Origin: Piliocolobus tephrosceles
Lineage: Eukaryota > Chordata > Mammalia > Primates > Cercopithecidae
Direction: 5' to 3'
Length of the DNA: 64,000 bases
Assembly (NCBI RefSeq): GCF_002776525.5
Contig: NC_045441.1
Coordinates: forward strand, 70,197,512 to 70,261,511
The notes beneath the pieces are model-generated. The model was given only the letters and a program-made list of their open reading frames with translations, ran no database searches and was not told the origin of the DNA. How positions within the stretch are numbered: the stretch's first letter is position 1; each line of letters begins with the position of its first letter. The position numbers and the translations under genes were made by a program. Of this stretch, positions 45,908 through 57,344 are shown in pieces.

Positions 45908-46221
45908 AGTTTTCCAAAGGAAAAAAAAGCTAAAAATAATTGTACTAAATTTTACTTCTTTCACGTTTATTACCCCACTCTGGTCAGATTTTATCCTTAC
46001 CACTCCACTAAAAATGCTTTTGTTAAGGTTTTGTCAGTGACTTCTGTTTGTAAATTCAAGTTGATCATCAGTATCACTTTGACCTAACAATTGATACAGC
46101 TCCTCCTTAAGACACTCTTCCCGGGTCCCTAGAACACCATACTGTTTTTGTTAACCTACATCACTGGCTTTTCTACTCAGTCTCTTGCTCATGCCCCTTT
46201 GTTTCCTGAGCTATTTTCTGT

Positions 46222-46505
46222 TCCATTTATTTATTTAGAAAGGGTCTCTCTGCCACCCAGGCTGGAGTGCAGTGGCACATTCATGGCTTACTGCAGCCTC
46301 CACCTCCCAGGCTCAAGTCATCCTCCCACTTCAGCCTCCCAGGTAGCTAGGACTACAGGTGTGTGCCACTACACCCAGCTAGTTTTTAATTTTTTTTGTA
46401 GAGGCAGCATCTCACTATGTTGCCCAGGTTGGTTTGGAACTCTCATCCTCCTGCCTTGGCCTCCCAAAGTGTTGGGATTACAGGTGTGAGCCACCACATC
46501 TGGCT
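46222..46505 (-). mobile_element. AluJ-type SINE
   Basis: Antisense, diverged, full two arms, ending 'gagccaccacatctggct'. Confidence 0.92.
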
Positions 46506-46620
46506 AAATGAGCTTTTTAAGGTAAGGGGATTAGTATATACCATGGCAGAATACATGTTACTTAAACATTAGCTATTATAAACATTGGAATTCATTCTCT
46601 TCCTTTAGAAACTTTAATGG

Positions 46621-46931
46621 GATTTTTTTTTTTTTTTTTTTTTTTTTGAGACGGAGTCTCACTCTGTTGCCAGGCTGGAGTGCAGTGGTGCCATCGTGGC
46701 TCACTGCAACCTCTGCCTCCTGGGTTTAAGCAATTCTCCTGCGTCAGCCTCCCGAGTAGCTGGGACTACAGGCACATGCCACGACGACCAGCTAATTTTT
46801 TGTATTTTTAGTAGAGACGGGGTTTCACCATATTGGCCAGGATGGTCTCGATCTCTTGACCTCATGATCTGCCTGCTTTGGCCTCCCAAAGTGCTGGGAT
46901 TACAGACAGGCGTGAGCCACTGCACCTGGTG
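46621..46931 (-). mobile_element. AluS/Y-type SINE
   Basis: Antisense Alu with 25-base T-tract, ending 'gtgagccactgcacctgg'. Confidence 0.93.
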
Positions 46932-47073
46932 GGGAAAATTCTAAAAGCCATATTATATAAAACTTGGAAAGAAAAGGACTATTTGGTAAAAGTTTATTCA
47001 GCTGTTAATCTGATTATATAATATTTTTATTGCAAATATCATTGATTTCAACACATGAACAAGGTCTGTTGTA

Positions 47074-47219
47074 CACACAAAATTTCCTTTACAATTAACG
47101 TTTTAAAAGTGGCTTAAACCTTCAAAACAAAAAAAACATTTTTTTAACCTTTTAATATAGGTAAAAATACACACATTCTTATGCCTCCTTATAATCCTTT
47201 CACCAAAAGTGTATTTTAT
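47074..47219 (-). repeat. Direct repeat, copy 1 (ERV-derived)
   Basis: About 145 bp ('aatttcctttacaattaacg' to 'cttatgcctccttataatcc') nearly identical to 49122-49584 without the Alu. It lies about 2 kb from copy 2 in direct orientation. Confidence 0.9.
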
Positions 47220-47722
47220 ACCAGAGCTATAAGTCTAAGAAGTGGGATGATTCATATTTCTCCCTAGGTTTACTAAAGCAATGCCTGTCCACGTAGCATG
47301 CTATAATAATGTTACACTCTCTCTGATTTGCATTATGACTCAATGAATTAAAATTTTGATATGCAGGTCTTCTCTCCTAGGTTGAAAATGGTACTGAGTT
47401 AAACCATGCCTGATATTCAAAGAATTATTTTATACTATGTAAATGACAAACAGCATCTGGAAAAATGTATCTCAGATCTCCTCCCCTGCTGTTTTTTTAA
47501 TCTTAAAATGCAGCAGCTTGTATACTCCATAATAACCTTTTTCTGTTTGTTCCTAAGCAGAAAAATAAAGGAATTAATTCTACACAAGATTTTCAGACCT
47601 CCATCCTAAGTGAAGATACATAGCAAACTTCTTTTATAAACTTGGTGAAGAGTCATTTAATCTTCCCTGTTACATGCAGACAGCAACTTATGTTAACTCT
47701 TCTTATGATTTTTTGAAATTAC
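47220..47722. other. Unassigned intergenic sequence
   Basis: AT-rich, no gene or named repeat. Confidence 0.5.
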
Positions 47723-47925
47723 AATGGTGCAAAAGTGATATGCATATTATGACATATCATCGTTTGTTAAATAAATTACATAAGATATTCAACACTTTAT
47801 TATAAAATATGCTTTGTGTTAGATGATTTTGCCCAACTGTAGGCTAATGTAATTGTTCTGAAAATGTTTTTAGGCTCAGCTATGATGTTTGTTAGGTTAG
47901 GTGTATTAAATGTATTTTCTTTTTT
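47723..47925 (+). mobile_element. Tigger-like DNA transposon fragment
   Basis: 'acaatggtgcaaaagtgatatgcat', 'gatgattttgcccaactgtaggctaatgtaa', 'gctatgatgtttgttaggttaggtgtattaaatg' match a Tigger-group MITE. Confidence 0.6.
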
Positions 47926-47934
47926 TTTTTTTTA

Positions 47935-48620
47935 ATTTTTTTTTAATTCTCAGCAAGGCAAGGTACTTCTATAGAAGGGTGTGCCCTTACAGATGGAGAA
48001 ATGGTGAGCGCACACTTGGACAAGGGAGGGGAAGGGGTTCTTATCCCTGATGCACATGGGCCCTGCTGCTGTGTTGTTCCCCTATTGGCTAGGGTTAGAC
48101 CACACAGGCTAAACTAATTCCGTAATTTAAAGAGAGTAATGGGGTGAGTGGTTTGGTGGGAAAAATGGTTATGCAGGGTGGAAAATGAGTTAGGGTGGGG
48201 CAGGTAGCTGGTAATCGGAATGAGAGTGGAGCAGGTAATTAGAATGAGTCAGGATGGAGCACGTGATTGAAATGAGTCAGGGTGGAGCAGGTGATTGAAA
48301 TGAGTCAGGGTGGAGCAGGTGATTGAAATGAGTCAATAGAATGAGGAAAGAAGAAAGGGTAATAGAATAGATGAAAGAGAGTTAAATTTTTCTTAGCTTT
48401 AGTGCGGTAGGGTTTTCCCCCGGGACCATGGCCCACGACTCTGGAGCAGGCAGTGCTTTCTTGACTCGGGTGTGATGAGTCCATTCCCTTTCCGCTGTAC
48501 AAACAGCAGTCTTGGTGGTTAGCAGCACAAGGTAGGGTCCTTCCCAGGCTGGCTCGAGTTTTCCTTCTTTCCATCCTTTGATGAGAATGTGATCCTCAGG
48601 CTGCTGCTGGTTTACCAGAA
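47935..48620 (-). mobile_element. Class I ERV fragment (end of pol and LTR-like part)
   Basis: On the minus strand, 48570-48400 resembles the C-terminal end of a gammaretrovirus-like integrase, with frameshifts. It is followed by sequence with tandem 28-bp units and an LTR-like stretch running to 47940. Degenerate and non-coding overall; subfamily not resolved. Confidence 0.6.
48185..48338 (+). repeat. Tandem repeat of about 28 bp, five units
   Basis: Units read ATGAGTCAGGGTGGAGCAGG plus GTGATTGAA-type ends. Two adjacent units (48271-48326) are identical; outer units are diverged. Confidence 0.92.
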
Positions 48621-49121
48621 ATTCTAGGGGTGGTACCTGTGCTAAAAGATTTTTAGTTTTGAGGGAAAGGAAAGTGGAAGATAAACCAAGTATATAATTT
48701 CTAAGAAATTGAGCTTTTGTTTTAAATGTGGGGACATCAGCAGTGGACTTTATAGTCCTTAGTGCCTTCTTACTGAGAAATTTCCTTTAGCACCTATTTT
48801 TATTAGTTTTTAGACCAAAGAAAGCCAAACACCATTTTATATTTGACAATGCTTCCTGTATGATTTTTATACCAGATAAGCTAAATTTCACCTTTATATT
48901 AGTGTGTTATTAATGTTAAACTCAATTTTAATAAAACCTTGTAGGCATATTTATCCAATTTTAACGTCTGACCATATGGTAAGATTTTCATAGACTCTTT
49001 TTAACCTTTTATAATTTTTGTTAAAAAGCAGGTTAGTACTTTAAGAAAAACCTGTTGTGCTTTTATTTTAATGTCCAGTTCACAGAAAAACTGGATGATA
49101 CCCTAATTTTAGCCAATATGT

Positions 49122-49584
49122 TTACACACAGAATTTCCTTTACAATTAACGTTTTAAAACTGGCTTAAACCTTCAAAACAAAAACGATTTTTTTTTTTTG
49201 AGACGGAGTCTCACTCTGTTGCCCAGGCTAGAGTGCAGTGGCCGGATCTCAGCTCACTGCAAGCTCCGACTCCCGGGTCTATGCCATTCTCCTGCCTCAG
49301 CCTCCCGAGTAGCTGGGACTACAGGCGCCCGCCACCTCGCCCGGCTAGTTTTTCTATTTTTTAGTAGAGACGGGGTTTCACCGTGTTAGCCAGGGTGGTC
49401 TCGATCTTCTGACCTCGTGATCCACCCGTCTCGGCCTCCCAAAGTGCTGGGATTACAGGCTTGAGCCACCACGCCCGGCCTATAAAAAAAAATTTTTTTA
49501 ACCTTTTAATGTAGGTAAAAACACACACATTCTTATGCCTCCTTATAATCCTTTGGTATAAAATATACCAAAAGTATATTTTAC
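49122..49584 (-). repeat. Direct repeat, copy 2, with Alu insertion
   Basis: Same 145-bp unit as 47074-47219, split by the Alu at 49189-49480 between 'cttcaaaacaaaaacg' and 'ttaaccttttaatgtagg'. Confidence 0.9.
49189..49480 (-). mobile_element. AluYRa-like SINE
   Basis: Antisense young Alu with 'ggcttgagcc', 'cggctagttttt' and 'ggccggatctcagc', the Old World monkey changes. Copy 1 of the host repeat shows its empty site. Confidence 0.93.
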
Positions 49585-50089
49585 TTTACTTATACATTTT
49601 GCATATAAACTGTGTCTTCAATAGTTTTACATTCAGGAGGCCTGATTACTTTTAAATTATACAACATTTCTTGCATAAGTTCCTTTTTATAACACATTTT
49701 TTTTCATGACTTTCACAGACAATTCTTTGACATGCCTCAACTTTCTGACTTGTTGCAAACATCCCTTTTTTTAAACAACCAGTTAATTTATTTTAGGATA
49801 AGAATTTACCATATAACATTCTTTTTACATAAATTCTCCCTCCCCCTCCCTTTTTTTCCCAACGATGATAACCATTCTTTTCCAAAGCGAACTTCCTTCA
49901 TGTCTGTGGACTAGACTGTCTAAGGCCACAAGATTAGAAGTTAGGATAATACATGTTGCATTTTAACTTTTAGCAAACTTTTCTTTTGTTGAAAACCTTG
50001 TAAGTTTGGGATTTCAATTATCCTTTGCTATTAATAAGACTTTGTTTAGTCCAAATTAACTTAGAATTGGTATAGATGGTTCCTTCCTG

Positions 50090-50410
50090 GTTCTGTAAGT
50101 ACGTTAAGGCTTAGCTGAGTGCAAACATCCTCCAGAACTTCCAGGTATTCAGTTATCCAGAAGCTCTCTGAAACCAGTCCTTTGAGACGTTTTGTGGAGA
50201 CTTCATTTGATAGGCATGATTGACAACCATGTAGAAATGTGATTGGACAAAAAAGGTATGATCTAATATTAATGGGCTGAGTGGGGAAACCCAGCAAGTC
50301 TTGTCTGTTCACATTCTTACTGGCTTCTCTGTGCAGCATTCCTTTCTTCAGGGGATGGGGCACAACCCCTTCTAAAATGAAGGTCTTATGACCCACAATC
50401 AGATTAGAGT
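50090..50410 (-). mobile_element. ERV1 LTR-like sequence
   Basis: Reads on the minus strand as a class I LTR U3-like stretch with 'gtccaatcacatttctacatgg'. The 111-codon frame 50061-50396 is not a known protein domain and is probably fortuitous. Confidence 0.45.
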
Positions 50411-50639
50411 CCTTCCTTGAGCAGTTGAAAGAAGGGCCAGGAAGTTAAGAGAGAGAGAGAGTTTCTGTTTTCTGAGGCCAGCTTCTGAGGCTTAAAGTGC
50501 CCCAACATCGTAACAAAAAGACTGTAACAAGGGCTATGAAAATTATTAGCCAGGAACTGTGGACAAAATCCAACGTGTGTACATGCCATAATATCACAGC
50601 TTTAAGACTTTTACACAAATATGAAAAAATGAGTTTATT

Positions 50640-50767
50640 TTTATTTTGGAGACCAGGTCTCGCTCTGTTGCCCAGGCTGGAGTGCAGTGGCGCAATCATA
50701 GCTCACTGTAGACTCAACTCAAGTGATCCTCCTGCCTCAGCCTGCCAAGGAGCTGGGACTACAGCAT

Positions 50768-50818
<51 letters not shown>

Positions 50819-50957
50819 TTGTGTAGATCCAGAGGTATTACTATGTTGACTAGGCTTGTCTTGAACTCTTGGCCTGAAATGATCCCCTTGGCCTGAAAAA
50901 TCCCAGCTGTGGCCTCCCAAAGTGCTGGGATTACAGGCATGAGCCACCACACCTACC
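50640..50957 (-). mobile_element. AluJ-type SINE with expanded TTTA linker
   Basis: Antisense Alu in which about 55 bp of (ATTT)n replaces the middle part between the arms. Confidence 0.9.
50766..50820 (+). repeat. (ATTT)n microsatellite
   Basis: Almost 14 perfect tetranucleotide units. Confidence 0.98.
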
Positions 50958-51040
50958 CCCTCAAAAGATGGTTTAAGATTTTTGCACAAATAAGAAAGCT
51001 GCTGTTTTAAAATAAATTTTTATTTTTAAAGTTTTCACTT

Positions 51041-51060
51041 TTTTTTTTTTTTTTTTTTTT
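51041..51060 (+). repeat. Poly(T) run
   Basis: About 20 T bases after a short T-rich lead-in. Confidence 0.9.
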
Positions 51061-51079
51061 AACGCAACTGACATAAGGT

Positions 51080-51350
51080 GCTGAGTTTTGTGCTGGGCAC
51101 AGGAATACAAAGATAAGAGCCACTTTAAGAACTTACAGTTAAGTTGGGGAAATAAACAATGGTCTTTCATAATGATAACTTCAAAGCAGTAGTTAAAAGC
51201 CACAGTTCAGAGGAAGGATTTTTTGTTTAATTGGTGTGTGTGTGTGTGTGTGTTTCTATGTGTATAGAGTGACAGAGTTGTTGGGCAGGAAAATTTTCCC
51301 TGAGCAAGTGACAGGTAAATTTGGCTTTGAAGAAGCAAATCTGCCAGAAA
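51080..51350 (-). mobile_element. L2 LINE 3' part
   Basis: 'gtgctgggcacaggaatacaaagataag', 'aagaacttacagttaagttggggaaataaacaa' are the reversed L2 3' end. Confidence 0.65.
51234..51252 (+). repeat. (GT)n microsatellite
   Basis: Nine to ten GT units. Confidence 0.95.
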
Positions 51351-52221
51351 GATGAGGGCTAGACTGGGACATCAGCTGTTGAATTTATGGGGCCCAGTGC
51401 AAAATGGCAACTTGGAGTACCTTGTAATATTAAGAATTACAAGACAGTGACAGCATAGCATTAAACCAAGTCTGGGGTCTTGCAAACACAAGGGCCTACA
51501 CACAAATCTCATACCCATCAAGTTGGCCCTGGCTGAGGGTAAGAAATTCCAGACCGAAGAAGTAGTCTATACAAAAGCATAGAGGCCTGTGTTTGGGGTC
51601 TTGTTAGATTATGGTGTGCGTACCATTGACATGGGTTTGCAGGTGCTACTATGGGAAACGTCAACACAACAAAAGAGATGGTATGGTGGGTTTGTATTGT
51701 ATCAGTTTAGTTAAGCTGGTACTGGCTTTCTGAGGATTCCCTATTCTGCATATTCAGGAATCCTGTGGGCCACAAGAGGTATTTCACGTGAGATTTGAAA
51801 TAAAAAGAAATGTGGCAGCAACCAAAATCTGTTTAATCCTGGAAGGTCTTTGGAGGGCACCAGGAAAATTTTTCCTGAGACAGATGAGTTTGGCTTTGAA
51901 GAAAGCCAAAGATAATCCACATTGTTCCTTATCTCCTAGTTTACCTTGTGGCATGGGGCAGCAACCCCGTAGCTCCTTCATCTCCCTTCAGCCCTCTTTC
52001 TTAAGCTTCTGAGGCTTCCCATAACAGAGTGCACCAGCTTCTCCTGCAGATCATCTCCACATCCCATCACATTTTGAAGCTTGAAGGTACTGAGAGTCCC
52101 ACACAGGTTCACCTTCATCCTTGTGGGTTCCAGTTTGTCTTCTCAGGTTCCACTTTGTCCTTTTTCTACTCAGCTTCACATTTATGTCTTCTTTTCTGTT
52201 TAAGCTGTTTTGACCTTTTTT
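51351..52221. other. Unassigned intergenic sequence
   Basis: No gene; a short phrase ('gcaggaaaattttccctgagcaagtgacaggtaaatttggctttgaag', 51288 on) recurs in part near 51866-51901, suggesting old repeat pieces. Confidence 0.45.
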
Positions 52222-52470
52222 CTTTTTTAATGTTTTAAAAAAGTTATATATATTCGTGGGGTACAAGTGCAATTTTGCTGCATTGATACATTGTGTTATG
52301 GTGAAGTCAGGGCCCTCAGTGCATCCATCACTGGAGCAATGCACATTGTACCCACCAATCAACCTCCCATCATCCACCCCTTCTCCACCCACCACGCCTG
52401 TGAGTCTCCATTGTCTATTATTCCACACTCTGCTTCTGTGTGTACACATTATTCAGCTCCCATAAGATTA
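52222..52470 (-). mobile_element. L1 3' end (L1PB/L1MA type)
   Basis: 'gtggggtacaagtgcaattttg', 'cattgtacccaccaatcaacc', 'tgtgtacacattattcagctccc' match the reversed L1 3'UTR. Confidence 0.85.
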
Positions 52471-52524
52471 AAAAGTTTTGACCAGGAACTAGAGTAATTT
52501 TCTTAATCAAAAAGTAAAAATCAT

Positions 52525-52620
52525 GTAGAAAAAAGAGCATGGGGTTTGGAATCATATACTTTGGTTTGAGTCTCTGTGCAGTCACTCATTAGATGTTTGT
52601 CTTTGGCAGTGTCTTACTCA
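52525..52620 (+). repeat. MIR SINE, first part
   Basis: 'ggggtttggaatcatatactttggtttgagtctctgtgcagtcactcattag' follows the MIR 5' half. The second half appears at 53140. Confidence 0.6.
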
Positions 52621-53135
52621 GAGCTCTGTAGAACACAGAGCCTAAGACAAAGTCTTGCAGGCATGGTAGTTCATTTGGGATCAGGAGTGGTGAAGAGGAG
52701 TGGGGAAATAAGGAAGAAAGCCAGTACAAAGATGGGTTGTTGTGTTGTCCATCACTATGGGTGACTGGTGTTTCATGTTGTAAGACTTCTGAGAAGCCTT
52801 ATGAAATGCATCACAGAACTCTCTGCCTAAAGAATGAAGGAGATGGGAATCTTTGTGTTTTGGCTCCTGTCTTCCATTGGTCAGGGATGGTCTCACAGGC
52901 ATTAGTTCCCCTGGACTTGGGAGTTGTACATGTATGAGTGCCAAGTGCATCACAGAGTCAGAGAAGTGAGGAGTGCTTAGCACCTGCCCAAGGTGAGATG
53001 CACAAGATGCTGTCAGGTTGCACTTGCATGAAACTGGTTGAAGCCTGCCTAGAACTGGTTGCTGTAGCAGTGCCTGGAATAAGAGATGAAGCTGAGAGAA
53101 TTTGAAGTGGCATACTAGAGATATCTGATATAACC
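52621..53135. repeat. Unassigned 515-bp segment between two MIR halves
   Basis: Not MIR; not recognised. No open frame of note (52681-52983 minus and 52576-52764 plus are shadows). It probably inserted into the MIR. Confidence 0.4.
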
Positions 53136-53139
53136 ATTT

Positions 53140-53220
53140 ACACAGTTTTGAGACTCACTCTGCATCTGTACAATGATATCTGTCTCACAGATTTATAGTA
53201 GCAATATTGAGTGAATATGC
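53140..53220 (+). repeat. MIR SINE, second part
   Basis: 'agactcactctgcatctgtacaatgatatctgtctcacagatttatagtagcaatattgag' follows the MIR 3' half. Confidence 0.55.
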
Positions 53221-53239
53221 AAAACTTGAAAGAGTTGCC

Positions 53240-53545
53240 TTTATTTTCTTTTCTTCCTCACTACTCATGTGGCTTATGTCTCCATCATCCTGGTGATACT
53301 GCCATCCCTGAGGTCATTATTGATCTCCTTATTGCTAAATCCAATGTAATTACTAATTTTTTGGATCCTGTCTTATATAATGTCTGCACTGCATTTGGTA
53401 CTATAGAGTGCTCTCTTTTTTTTTTCTTCAAAGGTGCTTGTCCTGGATTCTGTGGCACTTTGTTCCTTGTTTTTCTATTGTCCTGGGGGACATACTCATT
53501 TTCTATCTATTTTGCCTTACATGGACACTCAGTAATTGTTTTCTG
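53240..53545 (+). mobile_element. L2 LINE internal fragment
   Basis: 'gatctccttattgctaaatccaatg' and 'cctggattctgtggcactttgttccttgtttttctattg' match L2 coding sequence; broken by indels. Confidence 0.65.
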
Positions 53546-54053
53546 ATAGAATTAATAAATGACAAAAAATACATAAAAGTGAGAAGTCAGTGAATGATTT
53601 TTCCTTAATCTTTTCCTTAATTTCACTGGTCTGTATTCTGAGTACATGTGTGTATGTGTGTGTTTTCTAATATTATAACATAAGACTGGTCATGCTTTGC
53701 CACACCAATTGTCCAATTTATTCTTAGTTTAACTCACAAATACTGTCTTTCTGTGAGAAAACGGATTGTTTCCTATAATTTCAACCTCCAAGAATTCCAA
53801 ATTTTTCTTCACGTCCTGTTGTAAATCTGTAATCTTGAAATTTGCTTAAGCATTCTAAAATATGTTAATATATTATTCTAATATATTTACTAGATATTCA
53901 ATCTCAGCTAAAATTGCCATTTTAAAAGATATGATACAATTCTTGTATACATATTTCATAAATAAAAAAATTTCTATCAGGAAAAAAGGTACATCTGAAT
54001 AAGCATGCTGCCACGTTAGACATAATCAACTGATGCATCAGGCCATTAGGATT
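53546..54053. other. Unassigned intergenic sequence
   Basis: AT-rich, no gene or named repeat. Confidence 0.5.
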
Positions 54054-54067
54054 AGAAGTAGTACTTA

Positions 54068-54375
54068 GGCCGGGCACGGTGGCTCAAGCCTGTAATCCCA
54101 GCACTTTGGGAGGCTGAGATGGGTGGATCACGAGGTCAGGAGATCAAGACCATCCTGGCTAACACGGTGAAACCCCGTCTCTACTAAAAAATACAAAAAC
54201 CTAGCCGGGTGTGGTGGCGGGCGCCTGTAGTCCCAGCTACTCGGGAGGCTGAGACAGGAGAATGGTGTGAACCCGGGAGGCGGAGCTTGCAGTGAGCTGA
54301 GATCCGGCCACTGCACTCCAGCCTGGGTGACACAGAGAGACTCCGTCTCAAAAAACAAACAAACAAACAAAAAAA
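54068..54375 (+). mobile_element. AluYRa-like SINE
   Basis: Young Alu with GGCTCAAGCC and GAGATCCGGCC; (AAAC)n tail; perfect 14-bp target duplication AGAAGTAGTACTTA at 54054-54067 and 54376-54389. Confidence 0.95.
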
Positions 54376-54389
54376 AGAAGTAGTACTTA

Positions 54390-54709
54390 GGCAGAAAGAC
54401 ATATATCTTGGGACATCTGGCCAGAGGAGAGAGGAAAATGATTGCTACTCTCAACTCAGAAATTTCACAAGTGTTGTGAAAATGTAGAAGGGGTGGCAGA
54501 GAGAGGGGAGTATGTGAAGTGGGTAATATTTTATGAATTTATTATTTGCCTTTTATGGGGGGAGTACTTTATCTATTTGTAGTTCTGTTTCTATTTTAAC
54601 ATCCAGAGTGTGACTTCCAGACAATCTACAAACTCCTTTTTCTCTTGCACCTGCCATAACACATGGCCATGGATTTACTGTTTATGATGTCTCCGAAAAC
54701 GTTATGTGT
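54390..54709. other. Unassigned intergenic sequence
   Basis: No gene or named repeat. Confidence 0.5.
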
Positions 54710-54724
54710 AAATCCTATTTCCCT

Positions 54725-55018
54725 GGCCAGGCGTGGTGGCTCACGCCTGTAATCCCAACACTTTGGGAGGCTGGGGGGGTGGATTTCTTGGAGTGCAGGA
54801 GTTTGAGACTGGCCTGGCCAACAAAGTGAAACCCCATCTCTACAAAAAATACAAAAATTAGCCAGACATGGTGGTGCTTGCTTGTAGTCCTAGCTACTCT
54901 CTAGGCTGAGGTGGAAAGATCACCTGAGCCCAGGAAGTTGAGGTTGCAGTGATCCAGGATTGCGCCACTGCTCTCCAGCTTAGATGACAGAGTGAGACCC
55001 TGTCTAAAAAAAAAAAAA
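54725..55018 (+). mobile_element. Alu SINE
   Basis: Full Alu, diverged; target duplication AAATCCTATTTCCCT at 54710-54724 and with one change at 55019-55033. Confidence 0.94.
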
Positions 55019-55084
55019 AAATCCTATTTCTCTATTACACACATCTTGAGTGCAGCACTTAGGTTTTCTATATATACATGTAAA

Positions 55085-55180
55085 TGAGGTCTGTGTCTAT
55101 TTTGCTTATCACTGTATCTCCAGGGTCTGTCAGTACCTGGTATGTAATAGGCCTACAAGTATTCAGTGATTGAGTATATT
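55085..55180 (+). mobile_element. L2 LINE 3' tip
   Basis: 'tttgcttatcactgtatctccagggtctgtcagtacctggtatgtaatagg' is the L2 3' end. Confidence 0.65.
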
Positions 55181-56224
55181 GAACATAAAGCCATTGCAGA
55201 GGCTTTGATGTATAGACATTTTCTCAGTGATAGTATAATTTAATTTGTAGATGGTAACTGAATTTTGAATGAATGTTTAGAAGTGGAAACTGAAGTACTT
55301 ATAGGTTATTAAAATGAAAATAAAATGTAGTAAAGTGTTTTTTTATAAGCACCTAAGGGATCATATATAAAACAGCAATAAAATAGCTGTTGAAGAAACC
55401 CTAATTACTGATAATTGTTTACCATTGAGACACCTTCTGTGATGTTTCTAGATGGAAACTATTAATTTGAATTACTCTAGAAAAATAATATATATAGGCA
55501 TTTATACTTTATCATTATAATGTGGCAATATACACCCTCTTTTTTTAAAAGCTAGAATCCCACAGTGCCTAACAATCATGAATAAATTTATAGACTTGTT
55601 TTTCATAATGAAGCAAAATTACTATGAGCATGAAATGTCCTCTTCTTTTAGTTTCATTACTGCAGGCAAATAAAACAAAGAACCTAGTGGATAAGGAGAA
55701 TAAGTTATGCCATGGAGAAATAAGAAATAGATGCCTATTATTAATTTTCAGATTCAGAAACAAGTAAACAAAATGGATCATATTATTGGCTCATATTGGT
55801 ACAAAAACTGATTTTAATTCTAGTTTTGCACTCAAGTTTCAAATAAGTATAATTTTGAGTTCAAATAAATGTTTCCAGGAGAAGGAAATGAGTATGGTAT
55901 TTGCTGGTATATCAATATGTAGATTGGTCACAGATCATAAACAAGTGCAGGAAATACAGTGCAACTTATTTATTAGAATGCAGTGAGAATTTGTTCACCA
56001 GAAAGAAAACAGAAGCACATTTTAGCTAATTTATATTGCTTCTTAAAAGCATACATCGAATGAAAGATTGTATTAGGAAAGAAATGCTTAGAAAGCAAAG
56101 AACACGGGGAAACATTGAATAATCAGATTGCTAGGGATAAAAAGTGAAGCTTAAGGAATTAGAAGGATTCATTTTGCTCTTGCTTCTGTAATGAATAGGG
56201 AGGGGGAGAGAAAGAACTTGTGTT
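55181..56224. other. Unassigned intergenic sequence
   Basis: About 1 kb, AT-rich, no gene or named repeat. Confidence 0.5.
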
Positions 56225-56455
56225 TAAATGTGCAAGGCTATTTACATGGGTTATCTCACTTTTTATCCTCCCATCAGTCCTATTGAGCTGCTACTTTTTT
56301 TCCCATTTTCATATAAGAAAAATAAGGTTCAGGAAGCCAAACAGAATAAATTTTTCAAAGTCATATTATTAGCTTATAAGAGCAAGTATTTGAATCCAAG
56401 TCTACATAGCTTCCCAAATTAATTCTTTTCCCACTATATTATGCCTCTTCTCTGG
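56225..56455 (-). repeat. MIR SINE
   Basis: 'acatgggttatctcactttttatcctcccatcag', 'ttttcatataagaaaaataaggttcag', 'gtatttgaatccaagtct' match reversed MIR. Confidence 0.75.
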
Positions 56456-56589
56456 CAAGATCCTCTCTATTTGTAGTAATGCTTGTTTGGGCAGACCACA
56501 AAAAAGTGTCAATTATTTTGAGTCCCAAAGTCATTGGCAAAATAATCTAGCTTTACAAATCTGCAAACTGATGGGAATAGCTTAACTTG

Positions 56590-56785
56590 CCTTAACTATA
56601 ACTTGCTTTGTTCATTGCTTTGGGTTATTTTTATCCTTCTTTAACAATTGAGAAAGCTAGAGTTAAATAAATTACCTATGGTTTATATAGACCACAAATT
56701 ACTGAACTGGGATTTGAAACCAGGCAGGGTAACTCCAGAGCACAAACACTTAACCACTGTGCTAAAATGCCAGTCCTCATAGACG
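56590..56785 (-). repeat. MIR SINE
   Basis: 'acaattgagaaagctagagttaaataaattacc', 'ggatttgaaaccaggcagg', 'cttaaccactgtgctaa' match reversed MIR; second copy close by. Confidence 0.8.
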
Positions 56786-57344
56786 AGGAAATGTAATTTT
56801 TCCTACCTACCAAAGATTTCATTATCTTTTGGTGATTTACATTGCTTGTGGAAAAGTAGCTGGGGAAGTATGTATGTGAGTGGGCACATAGGGAGTGGAG
56901 AGGAAAGGGAATTCAAATGCAGTTAATTCATTACCTTGGTGATTGCTTTATGGCTCACATCTGCTTTCTGTATATGTTGTGGGAAGTGGGAAAACAAATA
57001 GTAAATAGGGATATAAGGTTTATAAGGTATACAGTTTGTAGCAGAGGATATGTAATCCCATAGCAAGAAATAAGACTGAAAGTATGTGTTGAGGACAGAT
57101 CAAGAAAGGAATGAAAGATAAGATTGGATTTTGGGATTTTATGTGGTAGCTGAAGAGGAATATTTATAATGGAAACAATCAGAGATTTGCTTTTAGGAGA
57201 TTCATCTGGCATAGTTGTACATGGTGAATTGCACAGAAGAGACACAAGAATTAGGAAATCCAACTGAAAGGCTATTTAAAAAATAACTTATACTACATGT
57301 ATTTATTAGGGAAATATTAATTGTTAAAAGAGATAAATCTTCCT
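56786..57344. other. Unassigned intergenic sequence
   Basis: The 102-codon minus frame at 56955-57263 has no recognised features. Confidence 0.5.

Larger units (their letters stand above)
48640..50089 (-). mobile_element. Class I ERV internal sequence, degenerate
   Basis: T-rich non-coding stretch that includes copy 2 of the direct repeat and a young Alu. It continues the ERV-like cluster; recognised mainly by context, so certainty is limited. Confidence 0.45.

Noticed and set aside
50061..50396. 111-codon minus-strand frame
   Set aside because: Lies in an LTR-like sequence; no protein domain seen.
50766..50820. Regular array that could be taken for a CRISPR-like repeat
   Set aside because: Simple tetranucleotide microsatellite without spacers; a CRISPR array is not expected in a primate genome.
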